Positions 59,677-64,000 of a stretch of 64,000 bases of DNA are shown in pieces. Within the stretch, counting starts at the first letter, position 1; every line of letters begins with the position of its first letter. Position numbers and translations under genes: made by a program. The DNA is taken from the NCBI RefSeq assembly GCF_900302505.1, contig NZ_OMOJ01000013.1, positions 1-64,000 of the forward strand. Reading direction: 5' to 3'. Origin of the DNA: Pseudoprimorskyibacter insulae (GTDB lineage Bacteria; Pseudomonadota; Alphaproteobacteria; Rhodobacterales; Rhodobacteraceae). The notes under the pieces are model-generated. The model had not been told where the DNA came from and ran no database searches. It was given only the letters and a program-made list of their open reading frames with translations.

Positions 59677-60147
59677 GCTAAATCCGGTCACTTTCCGATT
59701 TACGCCGTATTTGCAAAAAAGGCAAAAGCTAATATCGTATAAACAGACAGTTCCGCTGTTTTCAGATTTCCTTAGGAAAACAAGGTGTCAGCAGGGGAAA
59801 GCGATTCGCAGCATTAGGGGATTTCCATTGGCACCCGCGCTACGAATAGGGGACAGTTAGACCCGACCCCACCAGATAATGGGGGACAAAATCCGACAAC
59901 TAGGGGACAGCCAGAGTGTCCCCCAATACCATATCAATACCCTTTCTTTCGAAATTGGATTTGGGATTTGAAGGTAAACTCCCAACACCCTTGACAGAAT
60001 CGTGCTTTAGGACGCTAATTAGGCACAACAACGGAACGGCGCTGACTTCACCGCACGATCCGATAAGAAAATAATAACCATCGGGGCCCAACGTCCCATG
60101 AGCAGACACCCGCAACATCGGCGGGACAAGACAGGAAAGGCATTGGC
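59677..60147. other. Putative replication origin region with GGGGAC half-sites
   Basis: The 470 bases between parA and the initiator gene hold no gene. TAGGGGA appears at 59815, TAGGGGACAG at 59847 and 59901, GGGGGACA at 59881 and the reverse form TGTCCCCC at 59917. The core GGGGAC is half of the 14-base palindrome. Other symmetric elements are TTTGC-N7-GCAAA (59710-59726) and TTTCCT-T-AGGAAA (59767-59779). The region is AT-rich for this replicon. These features are what an origin with initiator-binding repeats would show, but the initiator's true binding site is not known. Confidence 0.55.
59991..60019 (+). promoter_or_regulatory. Promoter of the replication initiator gene
   Basis: TTGACA (59991-59996), a 17-base spacer and GCTAAT (60014-60019) make a consensus-like promoter reading towards the initiator gene, leaving a leader of about 120 bases. 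Confidence 0.5.
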
Positions 60148-60837
60148 ATGCTGACGGCAAAGCCCGTAGGCCGACATGCAGCAGGGATGAAATATGACCT
60201 GCTCACGGCACTTGGCTCTTACGCCTTGTCGAAGGACAAGGGCGACCAGCGGCTGATCTTCCGCCTGATGACTCTGGTGACCGCACGCTACAATTGGGGG
60301 CGCGACCAGCTGGCCGTAGGGCAACGCGAAATCGCCCGGCTGTGGCATGTCGACGAACGCACCGTGAAACGAGAGATGGCCAAGCTCCGCGCGATGGGCT
60401 GGCTGATTGTCTCGCGGCAAGGCGCACGGGGCCGCGTCACGGAATACAGCCTTGGTCTTGATCGTATCCTTGCCGATACAACTCAGGTCTGGGCGGCGGT
60501 CGGACCTGATTTCGAAACGCGCTTGTCTGTCCCCGCGGGGACAGAATCAAACGTAGTCCCCATGACACCGAAACAGCCCATCGCCGCGCCCGAGATCAAA
60601 GACGACCATGAATGGTCTTTGGCGCGGGCGCTTTTGCACACTCAAGACAAGGCGATCTATGCCGCGTGGTTTCAGGAATTGCAGCGTGAGGGCAGGGCAG
60701 GGGGCCGCTTGCGCCTGTCGGCCCCGACCCGCTTTCACGCCAGCTATATCGCCACGCATATGAACGCGCGTCTGACGGCGGCGTGCCAGAGTGTAGACGA
60801 CAGTGTGACATCGGTCGAAGTGGTCGCGCGTGGCTAA
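60148..60837 (+). CDS. DnaA-like plasmid replication initiator
   Basis: Replication initiator of 229 residues. Residues 55-90 form a winged helix (QREIARLWHVDERTVKREMA). The C-terminal part 154-212 resembles domain I of DnaA: EWSLARALL, AIYAAWFQELQ with the conserved tryptophan, LRLSAPTRFHASYIATHM. This layout is the DnaA-like initiator type described for plasmids of Rhodobacterales; it lacks the AAA+ ATPase of true DnaA. AGGAAAGG precedes the ATG. One palindrome (60529) lies in its coding sequence, giving SVPAGTE. It should open the origin between it and parA, possibly with host DnaB recruitment through the domain I-like part. Confidence 0.85.
   Translation: MLTAKPVGRHAAGMKYDLLTALGSYALSKDKGDQRLIFRLMTLVTARYNWGRDQLAVGQREIARLWHVDERTVKREMAKLRAMGWLIVSRQGARGRVTEYSLGLDRILADTTQVWAAVGPDFETRLSVPAGTESNVVPMTPKQPIAAPEIKDDHEWSLARALLHTQDKAIYAAWFQELQREGRAGGRLRLSAPTRFHASYIATHMNARLTAACQSVDDSVTSVEVVARG
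60529..60542. repeat. Partition palindrome GTCCCCGCGGGGAC inside the initiator gene
   Basis: Perfect copy; in frame it encodes VPAGT as in parA and parB. Candidate parS site. Confidence 0.7.
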
Positions 60838-60845
60838 GCGCCGCC

Positions 60846-62213
60846 TTACCCTGTGATGGCCCAGACCGCGACAACCCACAGCGACAGCAAACCGCCCGTT
60901 ATCAGCGCATAAGGGCCGTTCCAGCCCAAACCAACCTTACGCGCTGGCACCTCGCCCAAACGGGCCACCAGAACGGTGTTGGCTGTAAAGGGCGACGTCA
61001 TCCCGCACAGCGCCCAACCGCAGATCAGCGCCACGCCGATGGCGGTGGCCGAGGCCCCCAAGGTTTCTGGCGCGGGCAGAAGCGAAATGATCAGCGCGAC
61101 GCTCAGCAGCGGATTGGCGCCAATCTGGCCCAGCAAAGGCACAAGCCAAACCAGACCGATCAGCATCAGCCACGGCGGGATCTGTGGCATGGCACCGGCC
61201 CCAAGATAGGGGGCCATAAGGGGTGCGGCGACGGCGCCGATATAGCCCGCGCTCATCAACAGCATCAGCTCGCCTTTATAGCCGGGCAGGACTTGGGCGA
61301 GGAATGTCATGCAGGTCCGCCACAGGGGCGGCGATCCCGCGCCGCGTTGCGTGGCCATCCACGCCACCGAAAGCGCGGGTACGACGATCATCACCACGGC
61401 CACGATCCGCACGTCGAACAGGCTGTAGAGGGTGGCCACCAAAGCGGCGAGGATCAGGAAAAGCCAGACCATCGGCATCATCAGCGCCCATGTGCCTTGC
61501 ACCTCGCGCGGGGGGGCGGCAGTGGTCAGCTTGGGCTTGAAGACCGTGTCCAGCGCCCATCCGGTGCCCGCGATGATGACCGATGACCCAATACCGGGCA
61601 GGGCCAGATCGAACCACGATAGGGCAGGGTAGAAAGACAGAATAACCGCCGTCGAAAAGGTCAGCGGCGACCACGTCAGAACCGAACAAAAGCCCCGGTG
61701 GATGGCCAGCAACATCCGGCGGCGGCGGTGGTAGCGGATCTCGGGGTTGGTTTCTTGTTGCGCATTGGCGCTGGCAAGGCTGCCCAGAAGCGTCACGGCG
61801 CCATAGCCCAGAAGGTTGGAATAAAGCTGCGATCCAAAGGTCAGCGACAGATAGCGCCGCCCCGGTGGTTGGCTGGCCAGAAAGCGCCCTGCCTTGGTGA
61901 CCGAAGGATCAAGCCCCGCCGCATATTGCAGCGTGGCCAGCGCACAGAAATAGGCCCCAATCATGCCTGCGTTGCCAGCGGCGCGGATCAGGGCGTCAGG
62001 CGCGGCATCGGGCTGGAGCCACCACAGTGCCGCGCTCAGAAGGGCGGCCACGGCAGCAAATGCACGGCGGCCATTCGTGACGTTCGGGAACAAGACAACC
62101 GCGATGGCGACGACCAACACCGCTTCGACCAATGGCAGCGCAAGCAGATGCCATTCCCCAAGGCAGACGACGGCGAAAAGGGCTGAAAGCAGGCCCGCCA
62201 GCAGCATGTTCAT
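60846..62213 (-). CDS. Polytopic membrane transporter of unassigned family
   Basis: Membrane protein of 455 residues with about twelve hydrophobic segments, so probably a secondary transporter. I do not recognise the family with certainty. Two parts look functional: GSQLYSNLLGYGAVTLLGSL, then TWSPLTFSTAVILSFYPAL in the first half, and GANPLLSVALIISLLP with GMTSPFTANTVLVARLGEVP in the second half; such Asn/Pro/Ser-rich repeats in pseudo-symmetric halves recall the ion-transporter superfamily (ArsB/SLC13-like). AGGAG lies seven bases before ATG 62213. It converges with the initiator gene (eight-base gap). No substrate-linked enzyme adjoins it. Confidence 0.7.
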   Translation of the reverse strand: MNMLLAGLLSALFAVVCLGEWHLLALPLVEAVLVVAIAVVLFPNVTNGRRAFAAVAALLSAALWWLQPDAAPDALIRAAGNAGMIGAYFCALATLQYAAGLDPSVTKAGRFLASQPPGRRYLSLTFGSQLYSNLLGYGAVTLLGSLASANAQQETNPEIRYHRRRRMLLAIHRGFCSVLTWSPLTFSTAVILSFYPALSWFDLALPGIGSSVIIAGTGWALDTVFKPKLTTAAPPREVQGTWALMMPMVWLFLILAALVATLYSLFDVRIVAVVMIVVPALSVAWMATQRGAGSPPLWRTCMTFLAQVLPGYKGELMLLMSAGYIGAVAAPLMAPYLGAGAMPQIPPWLMLIGLVWLVPLLGQIGANPLLSVALIISLLPAPETLGASATAIGVALICGWALCGMTSPFTANTVLVARLGEVPARKVGLGWNGPYALITGGLLSLWVVAVWAITG

Positions 62214-62464
62214 GTGTCGTCTCCTGGTGATGGTGTTGGCCCTTGATCGGCAATCAAGGGCATACTGCGCACGTTCCCATACCTCGACGCGATTTTCGCG
62301 CAACTTCAACCCCGAAATGGCCTATAGCAGGATTGCCCAAACGTGATGGGGCCGCGCTGAAAGGTGGATTTCAACGACGCGCGGACTGTGACCGCAGCTT
62401 GAAAAAGGTGGGACGTCGCCGAAGGTGGGGGAAACCTTTTCCAACCAAATCTTGGGCAAATGGC

Positions 62465-62495
62465 AAAGGCCGACCGCTTTACACGGTCGGCCTTT
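62465..62495. terminator. Terminator after the Zn-dehydrogenase gene
   Basis: AAAGGCCGACCG and CGGTCGGCCTTT form a perfect 12-bp stem with a seven-base loop, three bases past the dehydrogenase stop. The A/T ends suit an intrinsic terminator. The rest of 62214-62498 holds no gene. Confidence 0.7.
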
Positions 62496-62498
62496 TGC

Positions 62499-63545
62499 TT
62501 AGGCGTTGAACTCTAGGTGAACCTTCACCGATTTGGACCGATCCGCAGCAGCTTTGAACGCGGCCTCGGCCTCCTCCAACGGATAGCGCCCGGTAACAAT
62601 CGGCGCGACGTTGATCTTGCCCGAAACGATGGCCTCAACGGCTTCGGCGAATTCTTCGTGGAACCGGTGGGTGCCTTGGAACTGGATTTCCTTGGCCACC
62701 AGCGCATTGATCGGAACGGGCGTGTCGCCCGTCACACCAACCTGCACCAACACCCCGCGCGGACGCAGGCTGGCCACAGCCGATGCAATTGCAGGACCCG
62801 CAGCCGAACATTCGAAGGCCAGATGGAAATAGCCCTTGTCTGCGGCGTAGCGGGCCATTTCGGCCCCGTCGCGTGCCACATTGATCGTGCGGGTCGCACC
62901 CATCTGGCGGGCCACCTCAAGCACCGCGTCCTGAAGATCGGTCACAACGATTTCCGCAGCGCCCGCCGCAGCGGCGGCGGCGACGCACAAAATTCCGATG
63001 GGGCCCGCCCCGGTAACCAACACGCGCTTGCCTGCAATCTCGCCCGCCATACGCGCGGCGTGCAGGCATACGGCCAAAGGTTCGGCACAGGCGACGGCGT
63101 GCAGATCGGCGCTGTCCGGCACCTTGATGCATTGCGTGGCAGGCAGAACCAAATGGTCGCGGAACAGTCCCTGTTCATGCGGCAAACGAATGGCCGATCC
63201 GTTGAAGCGCATCGTCAGGCAATGCATCGGCAGCCCTTCGGTGCAATAGCCGCAAGTGCCACAAGGGCGGCTGGGGTTGATTGCCACGCCATCGCCGGGG
63301 GTCAGCCCGGTAACACCCTCACCAACCGCAACCACACGGCCCGAGGCCTCATGGCCCAGAATGATCGGCTCGCGCACGCGGATCGTGCCAATACCGCCGT
63401 CCGACAGGTAATGCATGTCAGATCCGCAGATCCCTCCGGCGGCGATGGCAACCATCACCTGACCGGGGCCGGGGGCGGCCACCTCTTCGGTTTCGATGCG
63501 AAGGTCATTTTGGCCGTAAAGGCGGCACACGCGCGTGGTGGTCAT
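62499..63545 (-). CDS. Zinc-dependent alcohol dehydrogenase, L-idonate/sorbitol type
   Basis: Medium-chain dehydrogenase of 348 residues. It has the catalytic-zinc start AAGGICGSDMHYLSDGG, the LGHEASGRVVAVGEGV zinc histidine, structural-zinc cysteines in RPCGTCGYCTEGLPMHC and the NAD loop VLVTGAGPIGILCVAAA. Sequence flavour (GRLYG-like start, RFNGSAIRLPHEQG) and length match L-idonate 5-dehydrogenase and related polyol dehydrogenases. ATG 63545 is used; the longer upstream frame is a shadow of the TRAP gene. It follows a TRAP permease gene by eight bases and is the last gene of that operon, which suggests uptake and oxidation of a sugar acid such as idonate. Confidence 0.87.
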   Translation of the reverse strand: MTTTRVCRLYGQNDLRIETEEVAAPGPGQVMVAIAAGGICGSDMHYLSDGGIGTIRVREPIILGHEASGRVVAVGEGVTGLTPGDGVAINPSRPCGTCGYCTEGLPMHCLTMRFNGSAIRLPHEQGLFRDHLVLPATQCIKVPDSADLHAVACAEPLAVCLHAARMAGEIAGKRVLVTGAGPIGILCVAAAAAAGAAEIVVTDLQDAVLEVARQMGATRTINVARDGAEMARYAADKGYFHLAFECSAAGPAIASAVASLRPRGVLVQVGVTGDTPVPINALVAKEIQFQGTHRFHEEFAEAVEAIVSGKINVAPIVTGRYPLEEAEAAFKAAADRSKSVKVHLEFNA

Positions 63546-63553
63546 AGATTGGT

Positions 63554-64000
63554 TCACTTGGTCAAGAGAGAGGGCAGCCACGTCGCCAAAGCCGGAACAT
63601 AGGACACGGCAAACAGGACGAGGATATTGGTCAGAAGGAACGGCAGGATCGCAATTACCACCGGCATCAGCGGCAGCCGCGCAATGCCCGCGCAGACGAA
63701 CAGGCACACGCCCACGGGCGGTGTTGTCAGGCCGATCATCAGGTTCAGCACGGCAAAGGTCGCAAAGTGCAACGGGTCAATACCCACCGCTTGGGCCAGC
63801 GACAGAAGCGGCACGAACAGGATGATGAGGGCGGCAATCGTCTCCATGAACATGCCGACAAACAGCAGCAGCAGGTTGATCAACAGGATCACAAGGAACT
63901 TGTTGTCGGTGAAAGACAGAACCCCGTCAGCGATGGCTTGGGGGATACGCTCAGACACCAAAATCCAGCCAAAGACGTTGGCAAAGCCCACCAGCGCAAG
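63554..64000 (-). CDS. TRAP transporter large permease (DctM), C-terminal part
   Basis: The last ~148 residues of a DctM subunit; the gene starts beyond the right edge. LLFVGMFMETIAALIILFVP and MIGLTTPPVGVCLFVCAGIA (in part) are the typical late re-entrant motifs and the end reads YVPALATWLPSLL. It is coupled to the Zn-dehydrogenase gene by an eight-base gap. The binding protein and small subunit should lie just outside the window. Confidence 0.92.
   Translation of the reverse strand, partial: LALVGFANVFGWILVSERIPQAIADGVLSFTDNKFLVILLINLLLLFVGMFMETIAALIILFVPLLSLAQAVGIDPLHFATFAVLNLMIGLTTPPVGVCLFVCAGIARLPLMPVVIAILPFLLTNILVLFAVSYVPALATWLPSLLTK

Noticed and set aside
62517-63602. Plus-strand open frame of 361 codons
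   Set aside because: Antisense of the Zn-dehydrogenase gene, which has all catalytic motifs.

Overview
The window looks like an extrachromosomal replicon (plasmid or chromid) of a marine-type alphaproteobacterium of the Rhodobacterales/Roseobacter group. This rests on a compact module at 57.3-60.8 kb: ParB and ParA on the minus strand, divergent from a 229-residue initiator that has a winged helix and a C-terminal part resembling the N-terminal domain of DnaA. This is the DnaA-like plasmid type known from that order. Five copies of the palindrome GTCCCCGCGGGGAC (one imperfect) are scattered through the module and are good candidates for parS sites. The high GC content, the many solute-binding-protein transporters and the tightly overlapping operons fit the same group. 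No tRNA, rRNA, CRISPR array or insertion sequence was recognised.

Layout. 1-4.5 kb: oligopeptide-type ABC importer with a fused permease-ATPase. 4.6-13.9 kb: minus-strand polyol-type catabolic operon (GlpD/EryB-like dehydrogenase, FGGY kinase, sugar ABC importer, aldolase-like protein, SorC regulator). 14.2-17.8 kb: plus-strand FadB-like enzyme, glutathione transferase and GntR regulator, converging on a minus-strand operon at 17.9-25.1 kb (TAXI-TRAP uptake, hydrolase, CoA-transferase, carboxymuconolactone decarboxylase-like protein, flavin reductase-like protein, crotonase). 25.2-26.1 kb: gene remnants. 26.1-32.2 kb: LysR regulator divergent from CoA-transferase, HMG-CoA-lyase-like enzyme and a DctPQM TRAP importer. 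32.3-33.6 kb: rRNA cytosine methyltransferase. 33.7-38.9 kb: flavin electron-transfer cluster (DUF2271 protein, PepSY-flavodoxin-reductase, periplasmic ankyrin protein, ApbE). 38.9-41.2 kb: decaying genes around an intact thioesterase. 41.4-56.1 kb: two long minus-strand operons with two tripartite tricarboxylate (TctABC) importers, an extra TctC, a DctPQM importer, two amidohydrolases, an SMP-30 lactonase, an RraA-family aldolase and a D-2-hydroxyacid dehydrogenase, followed by a divergent LysR. 57.3-60.8 kb: replication and partition. 60.8-64 kb: an unassigned membrane transporter, a Zn-alcohol dehydrogenase of the idonate/sorbitol type and the end of another TRAP permease.

How it works together. 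Almost every block pairs a high-affinity importer with the enzymes for its substrate and a local regulator, so the element reads as a set of catabolic cassettes for organic acids, polyols and lactones. Substrates are inferred from enzyme families and remain open. The most interesting parts are the coding-sequence-embedded palindromes of the replication module, the flavinylation cluster with a likely ApbE target motif in the DUF2271 protein, the recurring hairpins after binding-protein genes, and the 11-gene operon mixing TTT and TRAP importers.
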